Source: a virus. Taken from it: DNA of 64,000 nt. Below are positions 23,801-31,964 of this stretch, piece after piece; the stretch's first letter is position 1, and each line of letters starts with the position of its first letter. A program made the position numbers and the translations under genes. The stretch covers positions 62,001 through 126,000 of the IMG/VR virus record IMGVR_UViG_3300040801_003693; one strand, given 5' to 3'. Under the pieces are notes generated by a model. That model did not search any database, was not told the origin of the DNA, and saw only the letters and a list, made by a program, of their open reading frames with translations.

Positions 23801-26800
23801 AAATTTAGGTATTACAGGAGAATTTACCATCTCCATTAAAGATCAAAATACAGATCGAGAGAGAATCAATTTAAAAGTTAAGAATAATATTACAGATGCG
23901 TTTTTTAAATCATTAATAGACAGCTTTCAATCTGTAAGATATTTCTCTAGTTATGTCATCGACCAAACTCAGCTAGGTTCATTATTGTCTTCTAATATTT
24001 CAATATCTACTTCGGATAAAAATTATGGAAAGCATATTAATATATTAGACCAAATTATAGCTACAGCAGAAACTAACACAGACATACTAGGACCTAAAGT
24101 TGGAATTATAGATAGAACGGATAGCTCTCCTTTGTTTATAGAATATAAACAAAGGATACTTTCAACAGAAGCAAAGTATGGTTCTGGAAATGGTTTTGAT
24201 AGATTTTTTAGAACTATTTGTTTAAGTCTTTCTACTTTAAGATCAAATATAGATCATACAGAAAATGGTGCTGCATCTTTTGCTAAGTCTGTTGTTTATG
24301 CCTATGCTGTATTAGATAGTGATTGCGAACAAAAAGCAAATGAAATAGTAGATGTAACCTATAGATTACAGATTCCAGATGACAATTCTAAATATTTTGC
24401 TGATTATTTAGCCTTAAAAATATTTAATAATGAATATATAGATTCTGCTTATAAACAAAGATCTATATCTTATTTTCCATCTGAAGATTATAAAAATATT
24501 TTTAGGTCTGGTGATGGATATAAAGCGGATAATACAATTTCAGTACTTAAATCCCAAAAACAAAAAGCATCTTTTGGAGGATTAAAGACTACTTATATTC
24601 AAGACCATGAGGTAATTGATGATAAAAACTATGGTAGAATTTTTGGAAGTGTTCAATCTGGAATAGCAAATAATTCCACTTTTGTTACTAGTGTCAATTC
24701 TTCTAAAACAAGTCCTATTCAATCTGTTTTTTCTCACAGCGCAAATGCTTATAAACCTTTACAAGACATTAACACTTTAGCCGGAGCTTACGTTAAACCA
24801 GTACTTAGTGGAGATCCAAATCCGACTCTACCCAAATATTATAAGATTAATATGACGGTAGCCGGGGAGATTGGAACAAGTGCATATAGTATTTGTAGAA
24901 GAAACATTACAGGTTTTACTGATTCAGCTTCTACTGGATTTATCAATAATGACGAACATATACCTTTCTTTGCAATAACAGATAATTTAGGGGGAGTAGA
25001 AAATAATACTACTCCGGTAATGATTAAACCTTATGATGATTATCATGGAGGGGTTAGAAACAATACTAGATTTATAAAAATTAATGAATTTAATATAGTT
25101 AGTTGGGATAGAACTGGTGTAACGGTAACTAATATTATTACAGGTAAACACGTTAGTTATGAATCAATTAATGGAGTAAATTTAACTGATGTTCGTAACT
25201 GCTCTGTTGAAAGGATAGATAGTGATAGCTATAAATTATATATCGCTTGTGCAGACAAAGGTTTATTTGTAGTTCAATTTTTTAACATTAATACTAGTTT
25301 TGGTTCTGCTGTAATTAATCCTACTAGCACACCTTGTTTAAGCGTTGATTGTGGAAAGCAGGTCTTTGCTTTATTTAATCAAGGGGGAGAGTTAAAACTT
25401 AGAAATTCAGATGACTGGGGTGCAAACTTAAGCTTTAGTTTACCACTTTCCCAATTAAGTGAAGGTTCAATTGATTCTGTTTATTATATCAAAGCAGATA
25501 AAGATGTAACAAATAACGAATCAATTAATTATGTTGCTATATGTGCTGTTGATAGTAGCAATACAATAGGTTTGTTTTGGTGGGATGATAATAGTTCAAC
25601 TACTAGATCAAGTTTATTCTCTGCTTTTTATCGTAGCTGGGATGGTACAAATGGTATAATCCCAAGTCAATATTGGAATACTCCTTTTGACGTTGCAACA
25701 AACGATAATAATTATTATTATGTAAATCCTGTTAACTTAGCTTGTGATAGTAGAGGAAACTGGTATGCATGGAATAGTAATAGTACCTTCTCCTCCGGGG
25801 AGACAAATACTTCAAATATAATTCCGTTACCTTCTTCAGAAGCTTTTGCTTTTAATATTCCAATGGTTACAGAAGAAGATTATGTCTTAGGGAAAGAAAA
25901 TATATTCTATTTTGATAATGGAGCTTTCTATAAAGTAGCTTCAAGAGATAGAACCAGTGTAAGCTGTTCTGGAAGTGGATATTCAAATGCACAAGAAAGA
26001 ACAAGTTCTAATATTCGTGAAGTAGTTCCAGTTTATTTATCTAAAGGATCTATATTTTATAATAACGGTCTTTGTAATCCATACTACAGTGCTATTTCTA
26101 ATGAAGCTTCAACTATTGGAGAAGGTAGACAGCTAAACCAGAGTAACGTAATACTAAATCCTATTGTCTGGGATTATTATAGTTATGATGGTAATGATTG
26201 GATTAAAACTAATCCCACATTTAATTCCTCTACTGGTGTGTGGGATATGCCTGCAATTACAGGTCGGTTAACTCATTCTACAGACCAACAGTTAGAAGGA
26301 ATTGATTCTCTTTTATCTTTAAGATGGGATGCGCTACAAGGAGTATCAACTCCATCAGAAATAGGAGAATGGTATTCTTACGTAGTTTGCGTAGGAGAAA
26401 TGAAGGATGAAACTAATACTCAAACCTACAAAAATTCTTGGTATTTAGCAAAGTTAATAGACGCGACTTTAACAAGTACTGCTATTCCGACTTCAGGAGA
26501 AATGTATGCTCCTGTATCTTTATACGGCGGTAGTTCACCCGATGATAAATATCGCTCTTTAGAACCTGATAATATTAGTTATTACGATTTAAATATTCAA
26601 GGTTATTCTGTTGCAGCTAATATCATCTTAGACCCAAACATTGAACCGGGACTAAATGACATTTTAATTAATACCGCAACTGGTAAGTTAATTTTTAACA
26701 GTGCGGATATTGGGAAGAATGTAAGTGGTACATATAAGTATGTGCAAACTGATTATTCTTTACCTGTACCTAGTATTAATTCTTTGCCTTCAGAAATAAA

Positions 26801-27485
26801 TACTATTCAAGAGCCTAAATTAATATTAAGTGGAACAGAAGGTCTTACTTTAGATGGAACAAATGTAGTTTCTTGGGAAGATTCTTCTCCCCGGCAGATA
26901 ATTTACTCCCAAACTGAAGCTGCAAATAGACCTACCACTAAAACCAAGAATGGTAATCCTGTAGTTGCTTTTGACGATATTGTACCTCAGTGGTTAGAAG
27001 CAGAAGATTATCCTTTGTTACTAAAAAATGGAATTAGTTTTGTAACTGCTATTCGTCCGGAAGATGCAGATGGAGGAATTTTATCTATTAATCATGAAAT
27101 TGATTATCCAGTTTTCGGATTATCTTATGATTCTACTAAAATAAGAATTAAATTTACTAATTCTGGATTTTATCTTGATATTCCATATACTCTACCTGTA
27201 GATAGCTGGTCTTTAATAACCGCTTCTTTAAATTTCAATGAACTAAAATTTACCATAAACATAAATGGAAATACAAATTTTACTGGAGATATTCCAAAAG
27301 TTCCGTTATTTGATGCAGTAACTAAAGTCACTTTGGGAAGAGTAATTCGTTTTAACAATAGCACCACATCAGTCAAGAATTTCAAAGGTTGTATTGCATA
27401 CTTATCTTTATATGATAATTATTTGACAAAACCAGAGTTAGAAAAAATTCAAAATTATGTAAATTCTTTATATGCAATTTACTAA
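23793..27485 (+). CDS. Large adhesin-like virion protein with C-terminal LamG/ConA-like lectin domain
   Basis: 1230 residues from TTG 23793. The TTG is supported by GGAGG eight bases upstream and by the 8-base overlap with the preceding gene. The C-terminal residues about 1005-1230 (EPKLILSGTEGLTLDGTNVV, SWEDSSPRQ, FVTAIRPE, KVTLGRVIRFNN, FKGCIAYLSLYDNYLTKPEL) have the pattern of a LamG/concanavalin-A-like glycan-binding domain. The middle is beta-rich with many Asn/Ser and WxDN-type loops that could form a propeller. Probably a fibre that binds host surface polysaccharide. A strong terminator follows. Confidence 0.7.
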   Translation: MDKNLGITGEFTISIKDQNTDRERINLKVKNNITDAFFKSLIDSFQSVRYFSSYVIDQTQLGSLLSSNISISTSDKNYGKHINILDQIIATAETNTDILGPKVGIIDRTDSSPLFIEYKQRILSTEAKYGSGNGFDRFFRTICLSLSTLRSNIDHTENGAASFAKSVVYAYAVLDSDCEQKANEIVDVTYRLQIPDDNSKYFADYLALKIFNNEYIDSAYKQRSISYFPSEDYKNIFRSGDGYKADNTISVLKSQKQKASFGGLKTTYIQDHEVIDDKNYGRIFGSVQSGIANNSTFVTSVNSSKTSPIQSVFSHSANAYKPLQDINTLAGAYVKPVLSGDPNPTLPKYYKINMTVAGEIGTSAYSICRRNITGFTDSASTGFINNDEHIPFFAITDNLGGVENNTTPVMIKPYDDYHGGVRNNTRFIKINEFNIVSWDRTGVTVTNIITGKHVSYESINGVNLTDVRNCSVERIDSDSYKLYIACADKGLFVVQFFNINTSFGSAVINPTSTPCLSVDCGKQVFALFNQGGELKLRNSDDWGANLSFSLPLSQLSEGSIDSVYYIKADKDVTNNESINYVAICAVDSSNTIGLFWWDDNSSTTRSSLFSAFYRSWDGTNGIIPSQYWNTPFDVATNDNNYYYVNPVNLACDSRGNWYAWNSNSTFSSGETNTSNIIPLPSSEAFAFNIPMVTEEDYVLGKENIFYFDNGAFYKVASRDRTSVSCSGSGYSNAQERTSSNIREVVPVYLSKGSIFYNNGLCNPYYSAISNEASTIGEGRQLNQSNVILNPIVWDYYSYDGNDWIKTNPTFNSSTGVWDMPAITGRLTHSTDQQLEGIDSLLSLRWDALQGVSTPSEIGEWYSYVVCVGEMKDETNTQTYKNSWYLAKLIDATLTSTAIPTSGEMYAPVSLYGGSSPDDKYRSLEPDNISYYDLNIQGYSVAANIILDPNIEPGLNDILINTATGKLIFNSADIGKNVSGTYKYVQTDYSLPVPSINSLPSEINTIQEPKLILSGTEGLTLDGTNVVSWEDSSPRQIIYSQTEAANRPTTKTKNGNPVVAFDDIVPQWLEAEDYPLLLKNGISFVTAIRPEDADGGILSINHEIDYPVFGLSYDSTKIRIKFTNSGFYLDIPYTLPVDSWSLITASLNFNELKFTININGNTNFTGDIPKVPLFDAVTKVTLGRVIRFNNSTTSVKNFKGCIAYLSLYDNYLTKPELEKIQNYVNSLYAIY

Positions 27486-27536
27486 CTGATAAAATCTACC
27501 CACAATATATAACAACAAATAATTAATAATTAATAG

Positions 27537-27572
27537 TTAGAAGAGATCTAAAGTATCTCTTCTAATTTTTTT
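27537..27572 (+). terminator. Rho-independent terminator
   Basis: TTAGAAGAGAT, loop CTAAAGT, ATCTCTTCTAA followed by TTTTTTT: an 11-bp perfect stem with a T-run, 52 bases after the adhesin stop and just before the sheath gene. Confidence 0.85.
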
Positions 27573-27594
27573 ATAAGATATTTTAAAATTTTAA

Positions 27595-29832
27595 ATGTTA
27601 ATTCCATCCGTTAACTTTGTTGAAAACAATATAGGAATAACTCCGATTACGCCGGGGGTAAGAAATAGAATAGGAATAGTAGGTGAGTTTAGTAGGGGAC
27701 CGGCTAATGTCGCTACTTATATTACTGGCTATACTGACTTTTCTACTCGTTATGGTTCTGATACTAATAAAGGTTCATTAGCCTATCAAGCTGCATTCGA
27801 CCAGGGTGCGGAAGAGTTTATGGCTGTTCGGGTATTAGGAAGAGGAAAGGTTAGTAAAGGTGCAGTAGTATTTGGTGGGGAAGTAGCTAAGCCAAATAGA
27901 TTATTAATGAATCTTAAGTTTATTGGTAATGTTGTTGACAAAGGCACTATTCCAATGGTGAGTAGTGCTTTTACTACCGGGATGTATACAGGTTCGGTAA
28001 GCGGAAGATATTATTTTTATGTTAGTACCGCAGACAGTACCAATGCCACTATCAAATGGAAATTCTATAGATTAGGTGCAGAGCCTACAGTTATTGATTG
28101 GAGTGAGATAACAGATACTTTAACTATTAATTTAACAACTGATAAAGGTTTAGAGAAAGAAGTTGAGAATGGATTAAAAGTAATTTTTGGTACTGCATCT
28201 CAAACAGATCCTTTGTATTTAAGTGTAGGAAATAGTTTCTCTGTAAGGTGTAATTCTTATTTATTAGAAACTGAAATTAATACTGGGGAGTTACCTCCTC
28301 AAATGATTACTCAGTTTATTGATAGTGTTGTAGGATTATACCCACTAGGAAATATAGTTAGAGACGAATTCCAAACTGGAGCTATTTTTGAATTAGAAGA
28401 AGATTTAATTGGTTCTATCGGGAATAAATTTTATTACTGGTTTGAATTACAAGATGAAGTTGATTCTGGTGTTACAGTTTATCCCCACGGAATAGAAGAA
28501 GCATTGACTTTCCAGGGTGGAGAAGACCAGCCAAGAAATGCTTTTAGAGACTTTTATACTTTATCTGGAATTCCTTTAATTAGAATAATAGCTTTATCAG
28601 AAGGAAGTTGGGGTAATCAACTTAATGTTTCAATCTTCCCTTTAAATAATAAAAAGTTTAGATTAAGTATTGAAGATTTAAATGCAGAGAATTTTAATCC
28701 TCGTTTTGAAGCTGAATCTTATATTATTAATATTAATGAAGTTGACGCTGATGGTCAACTAAATCAATTATCAAATAGCTCTTTAGTAAGAGGATTCTTT
28801 ATTCCAAAATTAAATAATCCTGCTGGATTTGATAGCTCTTTGCTTTTGCAATCTCCTCAAAGAATTGCTCCTATTAATGAATTAATTGTAGACCTTGAAG
28901 ACCCTACTCATAAAGATCATTTTGGCATTAATTTCTTACAGAATATTTCTTTACAAAATGGTTATGATGGACCGGGTATTACTGATGAAGATTATATAAA
29001 CGGTTTAGAAGTTATTAAAGAGCAACCTGCACATATTATTATTTGTCCTGGACAGTATCAATCTACAAATATTAGACAAGCGATGATCTCTCATGCTGAG
29101 AATGCTTCTGAACTTGAAGGATTAAGAATCGCAGTACTAAATGCTCGACCAAGATTAGTCCCTGGTGCTGCCAATCAAGAGACTGTAGGATTAGAATCTA
29201 CTAGAGCAGTTATGGTTTCTGGTTGGTGTTCCTATAGCGGACAACCTAATGCCCCTCGGTTCGGAACTTCTCCTGATGCTTTCTATGCAGGTAAGCTAGC
29301 TAATACCCCTTTCTTTGCAGGACCTAACAGTAGAAGAACTGCTGGCTCTGTTCAAGCTGTTTCTGAATGCGATGCTTCTAAATTCTCTTCTAAAAATTCT
29401 TTACAAATTTTTACTGATGCTAAACTAGAGATTTTAACTTTAGATCCTTCTACTCAATCTTATGTTTTCACTAACGGCAGAACCTTAAGCGCTAACATTG
29501 ATTGGGAAAAGGTTTCCTTCCGACGGACTTACGATTATATTAGACAAGACTTATTTGACCTGCTTCAACAGTACAAATCTGAACCTCATACTAATTTGTT
29601 ACGTACACAAATTGTTACTGCTATTAATGGCTATATGAATGAACGTGCTAGAAACAGCGAGATTGCTTCCTACGGCGGAACTATAGCTGACTCTAGTAAT
29701 AACACTGTTGAAAGTTATATCCGTGGTGAGCTTAATATTAGTGTAAGATTTCTTCCAGTTTATGCCCTAGACTACATAAACGTAATCTTAATACGTGATA
29801 GCCAAACTGGTTTGGTTAGCTTTGGTAGTTAA
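27595..29832 (+). CDS. Contractile tail sheath protein
   Basis: 745 residues. N-terminal GVRNRIGIVGEFSRGPANVA with TRYGSD and the C-terminal block (DWEKVSFRRTYDYIRQDLFD, NGYMNERARNSEIASYGGTI, LNISVRFLPVYALDYINVIL) are typical of phage tail sheath proteins; the middle also has EDYINGLEVIKEQPAHIIIC and VSGWCSYSG. Sheath subunits surround the tube and contract to drive it into the host. At 745 residues it is longer than the roughly 400-500 of P2/Mu-type sheaths, so it probably has inserted outer domains as in T4-like phages. The tube gene is separated from it by the accessory island, an unusual arrangement. Confidence 0.9.
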   Translation: MLIPSVNFVENNIGITPITPGVRNRIGIVGEFSRGPANVATYITGYTDFSTRYGSDTNKGSLAYQAAFDQGAEEFMAVRVLGRGKVSKGAVVFGGEVAKPNRLLMNLKFIGNVVDKGTIPMVSSAFTTGMYTGSVSGRYYFYVSTADSTNATIKWKFYRLGAEPTVIDWSEITDTLTINLTTDKGLEKEVENGLKVIFGTASQTDPLYLSVGNSFSVRCNSYLLETEINTGELPPQMITQFIDSVVGLYPLGNIVRDEFQTGAIFELEEDLIGSIGNKFYYWFELQDEVDSGVTVYPHGIEEALTFQGGEDQPRNAFRDFYTLSGIPLIRIIALSEGSWGNQLNVSIFPLNNKKFRLSIEDLNAENFNPRFEAESYIININEVDADGQLNQLSNSSLVRGFFIPKLNNPAGFDSSLLLQSPQRIAPINELIVDLEDPTHKDHFGINFLQNISLQNGYDGPGITDEDYINGLEVIKEQPAHIIICPGQYQSTNIRQAMISHAENASELEGLRIAVLNARPRLVPGAANQETVGLESTRAVMVSGWCSYSGQPNAPRFGTSPDAFYAGKLANTPFFAGPNSRRTAGSVQAVSECDASKFSSKNSLQIFTDAKLEILTLDPSTQSYVFTNGRTLSANIDWEKVSFRRTYDYIRQDLFDLLQQYKSEPHTNLLRTQIVTAINGYMNERARNSEIASYGGTIADSSNNTVESYIRGELNISVRFLPVYALDYINVILIRDSQTGLVSFGS

Positions 29833-29992
29833 TCAAAAAACGATTTAAAGCGGGGGTTAAAACAGATACTACTTCTGGATTGTTTTTAATAATCTCAGCA
29901 TCTCTTGCACAATTACTACAACCACAATCGCAGCCATGCTCTTTTAAATTTATAGCTGCTTCTATTACAAGTTGCGTTATTTTTTTATTCAT
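29816..29992 (-). CDS. Small cysteine-rich protein
   Basis: 58 residues from ATG 29992 (MNKKITQLVIEAAINLKEHG); an ATG at 30031 would add 13. The cluster CDCGCSNCARD gives four cysteines in eight residues, a likely metal site. Convergent with the sheath gene and overlapping its end by 17 bases. Function unknown. Confidence 0.5.
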   Translation of the reverse strand: MNKKITQLVIEAAINLKEHGCDCGCSNCARDAEIIKNNPEVVSVLTPALNRFLINYQS

Positions 29993-30068
29993 AAGAAAAT
30001 TTCTGCTTACAAAACTATATAAGTTTGCCATATGATTATATAATCATATTCTAAACTTATACAAAAAT

Positions 30069-30212
30069 ATGCTTGATAAATTTTTAGGGAAGTTAGAACA
30101 AAACATAAAACTACCTACTATTGGAGCAGTTATTGGTTCCGCTTTTGGAATCCCAGGTTCTGTTCTAGGATTACTTATTGTAATTGGTTATTTCACTATT
30201 TCGGAAGAGTAA
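30069..30212 (+). CDS. 47-residue glycine-rich membrane peptide
   Basis: ATG 30069 to TAA 30212: MLDKFLGKLEQNIKLPTIGA, then VIGSAFGIPGSVLGLLIVIG, YFTISEE. An amphipathic N-terminus is followed by one membrane helix with Gly-x3-Gly-like spacing. A perfect terminator hairpin follows. Divergent from the 29816 gene. It could be a small holin-like, exclusion or bacteriocin-like peptide; no family is recognised. Confidence 0.45.
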   Translation: MLDKFLGKLEQNIKLPTIGAVIGSAFGIPGSVLGLLIVIGYFTISEE

Positions 30213-30228
30213 ATTAATTGTTAATTAT

Positions 30229-30257
30229 GAAGTCACGTTCTATAAAAACGTGACTTC
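30229..30257. terminator. Bidirectional terminator hairpin
   Basis: GAAGTCACGTT, loop CTATAAA, AACGTGACTTC: a perfect 11-bp stem between the forward 30069 gene and the reverse 30270 gene, with T-rich sequence after it on the forward strand. Confidence 0.75.
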
Positions 30258-30269
30258 TTCTAATTCTAT

Positions 30270-30749
30270 TTAAGTATTAATTAATTCTAAATTAAATATT
30301 TCAGCACAAATATTACCAAGATATACTGGAGCATTTGGAGCTAATTCATATCTAAAGTATTTAGGATTAGTCTCAATCTTTCCATTCTTATTAAAGATTA
30401 AAGGCTTCCATACCACTTGATTTAATTGTGGTTGTTTATTCTTGATTGTAATCTTGTCGTATTCAATAATATCAAATGAATGTGGATAGTCCCTTTCTCC
30501 TGGGAGATAAGGATAGTGATGAATCCATTTAGTATTAAGTGGATTTAGATTAAAATCATGAATAATTAAAGGTGTAATAAATTCTACTGAATTAGTAATG
30601 CTAGTTCCAGTATTTGAATCTGTCATAATAACAATTGTTTCAGATTCAAATTCTACTAGTTTTAATTGACAATAAGAATCCCAATTACCAAATCCATTTC
30701 CAAATCCTTTCCAATTATATTTTGTATTAACTAAAATGTTATATTCCAT
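30270..30749 (-). CDS. Hypothetical protein downstream of the solitary CRISPR repeat
   Basis: 159 residues from ATG 30749, with AGGA nine bases upstream. Sequence MEYNILVNTKYNWKGFGNGF, then LVEFESETIVIMTDSNTG, TKWIHHYPYLPGERDYPHSF and a Pro/Asn-rich end. Looks like a compact beta-rich soluble protein without signal peptide. Its start is 38 bases from the end of a CRISPR-repeat-like unit, so it could be an anti-CRISPR-type or effector-associated gene, but nothing in its sequence proves this. A CTCC-TG-GGAG palindrome lies in frame (30497-30506). Confidence 0.6.
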   Translation of the reverse strand: MEYNILVNTKYNWKGFGNGFGNWDSYCQLKLVEFESETIVIMTDSNTGTSITNSVEFITPLIIHDFNLNPLNTKWIHHYPYLPGERDYPHSFDIIEYDKITIKNKQPQLNQVVWKPLIFNKNGKIETNPKYFRYELAPNAPVYLGNICAEIFNLELINT

Positions 30750-30787
30750 TGCGGTTTTATCCTACTTGAAAATTTAATTAAATAGCA

Positions 30788-30824
30788 GTTTCAATCCCTG
30801 ATAGGGATTAGAATTAATTTCCAC
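30788..30824 (-). CRISPR. Solitary CRISPR-repeat-like unit (single copy, no array)
   Basis: On the reverse strand a 37-base unit starts GTGGAAATTAATTC, has the palindromic core AATCCCT-ATC-AGGGATT and ends ATTGAAAC. The hairpin core and the 8-base ATTGAAAC end are hallmarks of cyanobacterial type I/III CRISPR repeats (a very similar core occurs in Anabaena repeats, from memory). I found no second copy in the window. The 38 bases between its ATTGAAAC end and the ATG at 30749 equal a spacer in length. Solitary repeats in phages are known as mini-arrays or RNA-based anti-CRISPRs. Confidence 0.65.
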
Positions 30825-30864
30825 GGGTAGTACTCGATATGAGAACATTGACCGAGCTTTGAAG

Positions 30865-30892
30865 CCGTGCGCCCCACGGACTTTTTATCAAA
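30865..30892 (+). terminator. Terminator-like hairpin on the forward strand
   Basis: CCGTG, CGCCC loop, CACGG, then ACTTTTT. There is no coding gene directly upstream on this strand; the sequence before it is the complement of the CRISPR-like unit and about 40 bases of unassigned DNA, so it might end a small forward RNA. No convincing promoter was found. Confidence 0.45.
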
Positions 30893-30940
30893 TTGTTTTT
30901 TGAAGTTGCAGGCTGCATTTCTGCATTTAATTGGATTACA

Positions 30941-31008
30941 TTTCATCTCACACTTTTCATTTCGGGTAGGGTGTGAGACTTCCCGCCGAGAAAGTTAAAG
31001 TTTCATCA
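30941..31008 (-). repeat. Hairpin element A flanking effector pair 4 (IS200/IS605-end-like)
   Basis: On the reverse strand: AACTTTCTCGGCGGGAAGTC, then CACAC...GTGTG hairpin and GAGATGAAAT. It aligns over about 70 bases with element B (31834-31904). The form 'GAAGTCccaca...tgtggGATGAAT' resembles the hairpin end of cyanobacterial IS200/IS605 elements, where the TnpB guide RNA scaffold lies (from memory). No tnpA or tnpB is present. It overlaps the stop of the 30995 gene. Confidence 0.45.
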
Positions 31009-31321
31009 TTTTTTCAAAGTACCTCATCTTATAAATCAACATAACCAAAGATGGAAGTTCTGGATTTATTGGTTTATAAATCTCAAAGTCCTGGTAATCC
31101 CATATATGATTAGGATTACCTTGACAGCCTACAGTGTAAGCGTGCAAAAACTTATAGCCTTTAATTTTCTTTTGACTACTTAGGTATTTTTTGACTGCTT
31201 CTTCCGGACTTATTTCGCAGCACAAACGTGGTGTTGTAGGAAGACTAAAGTATGAATTAGTTTCAGGACAGGCGGTTAGCATAAAAATAGTTTTTACGCC
31301 TTCTAAAATTTCTGATTTCAT
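30995..31321 (-). CDS. Putative partner (immunity-like) protein of effector pair 4
   Basis: 108 residues from ATG 31321, overlapping the end of the effector gene at 31318 by four bases (ATGA). Contains TIFMLTACPETNSYF near the N-terminus, GNPNHIWDYQDFEIYKPINP near the C-terminus and several cysteines. EIYKPINPEL matches the YYKPLHPE tail of the partners at 9822 and 43123. Soluble, no signal peptide. Coupled translation and the shared tail support a role as cognate partner. Confidence 0.65.
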   Translation of the reverse strand: MKSEILEGVKTIFMLTACPETNSYFSLPTTPRLCCEISPEEAVKKYLSSQKKIKGYKFLHAYTVGCQGNPNHIWDYQDFEIYKPINPELPSLVMLIYKMRYFEKMMKL

Positions 31322-31710
31322 TTAGCAATACATCTCCAACTTCCATTTGATTTTTGTTCAACACGGACAAATTCTAATCCATGCATATCACTTTCTCTTT
31401 GACATCTTTCTTCTGCTTGTTCTTGGGTTAATTCTTTCCCATATATATTGATAACCTGCTCTTCCTCAAAAGCGTCTGGTTCATCAATCATCTTGCGTAC
31501 ATTACCTTTCTCGTCTGCAAAGTATTTCTTCTTTGCAGTGCGGTTATGCCAAACATAAGAAGTCACTCCACCAATAATAGTAGTGCCCAACAAAACACAA
31601 ACCTTCGCGCAAACCAAAGGCGCAATAACTATCGGCACTGCCTCAACTTTACGAGGCATATTTAAACTAACTGCTAATCCAACAGCCAGCATTTCTGATA
31701 AAATCTTCAT
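31318..31710 (-). CDS. Secreted/membrane effector-like protein, pair 4
   Basis: 130 residues from ATG 31710 (MKILSEMLAVGLAVSL...NMPRKVEA); the frame stays open to an ATG at 31839, but the paralogue at 6017 starts at the equivalent MKI and the extra part covers structured DNA. The segment VEAVPIVIAPLVCAKVCVLL is almost identical to the 6017 protein; after it KKKYFADEKGNVRK also matches. The C-terminal part then diverges (EQVINIYGKELTQEQAEERC) but keeps the two cysteines and ends GSWRCIAK. Strong N-terminal identity with a divergent C-terminal domain is what is seen in polymorphic effectors. Confidence 0.7.
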   Translation of the reverse strand: MKILSEMLAVGLAVSLNMPRKVEAVPIVIAPLVCAKVCVLLGTTIIGGVTSYVWHNRTAKKKYFADEKGNVRKMIDEPDAFEEEQVINIYGKELTQEQAEERCQRESDMHGLEFVRVEQKSNGSWRCIAK

Positions 31711-31742
31711 ATTGAGTAACCCGCCTCTAACGGGTGAAAGAT

Positions 31743-31794
31743 TGCCGCGATAATACCAACGTGTCCAGCGTTGGTTGCGGTATATTTTTTTACC
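31743..31794. repeat. 52-base repeat copy 1 (second copy 42699-42751)
   Basis: Begins TGCCGC, has AGCGTTGGTT in the middle and ends ATATTTTTTTACC, as does the copy in front of effector pair 5. This copy also folds: CCAACG pairs with CGTTGG around TGTCCAG. With the T-run on the forward strand it looks like a terminator. It lies inside the alternative 5' extension of the pair 4 effector gene. Confidence 0.5.
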
Positions 31795-31833
31795 ATTCAA
31801 AATACTTCCACGGCAATCAATATCCGGTTCGTA

Positions 31834-31904
31834 ATTCATCCCAACACTTCTCTTACGGGTAAGTGTGGGACTTCTTACGATTGAAAGTTAAATTTTCATG
31901 GTGC
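31834..31904 (-). repeat. Hairpin element B flanking effector pair 4 (IS200/IS605-end-like)
   Basis: On the reverse strand: CTTTCAATCGTAAGAAGTCC, then ACACTT...AAGTGT hairpin with CCCGT in the loop, then GGGATGAATTAC. Related to element A (30941-31008), same orientation, so the effector/partner pair sits between two imperfect direct repeats. Resembles IS200/IS605 hairpin ends; no transposase is nearby. Confidence 0.5.
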
Positions 31905-31964
31905 TTTTCAATATTATATAGGTATAAAAAATAATAATCAGAAAAAGATACAAAATGTAATATT

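Noticed and set aside
30840-30890. Possible tRNA or tRNA-like hairpin (CTTTGAAGC, CCGTG/CACGG)
   Set aside because: No cloverleaf: acceptor, D and T arms with GTTC-A cannot be formed; the hairpin followed by TTTTT fits a terminator better.
31711-31839. 43-residue N-terminal extension of the pair 4 effector gene
   Set aside because: The paralogue at 6017 starts at the equivalent MKI and has a signal peptide there; the extension covers the 52-base repeat and hairpins.
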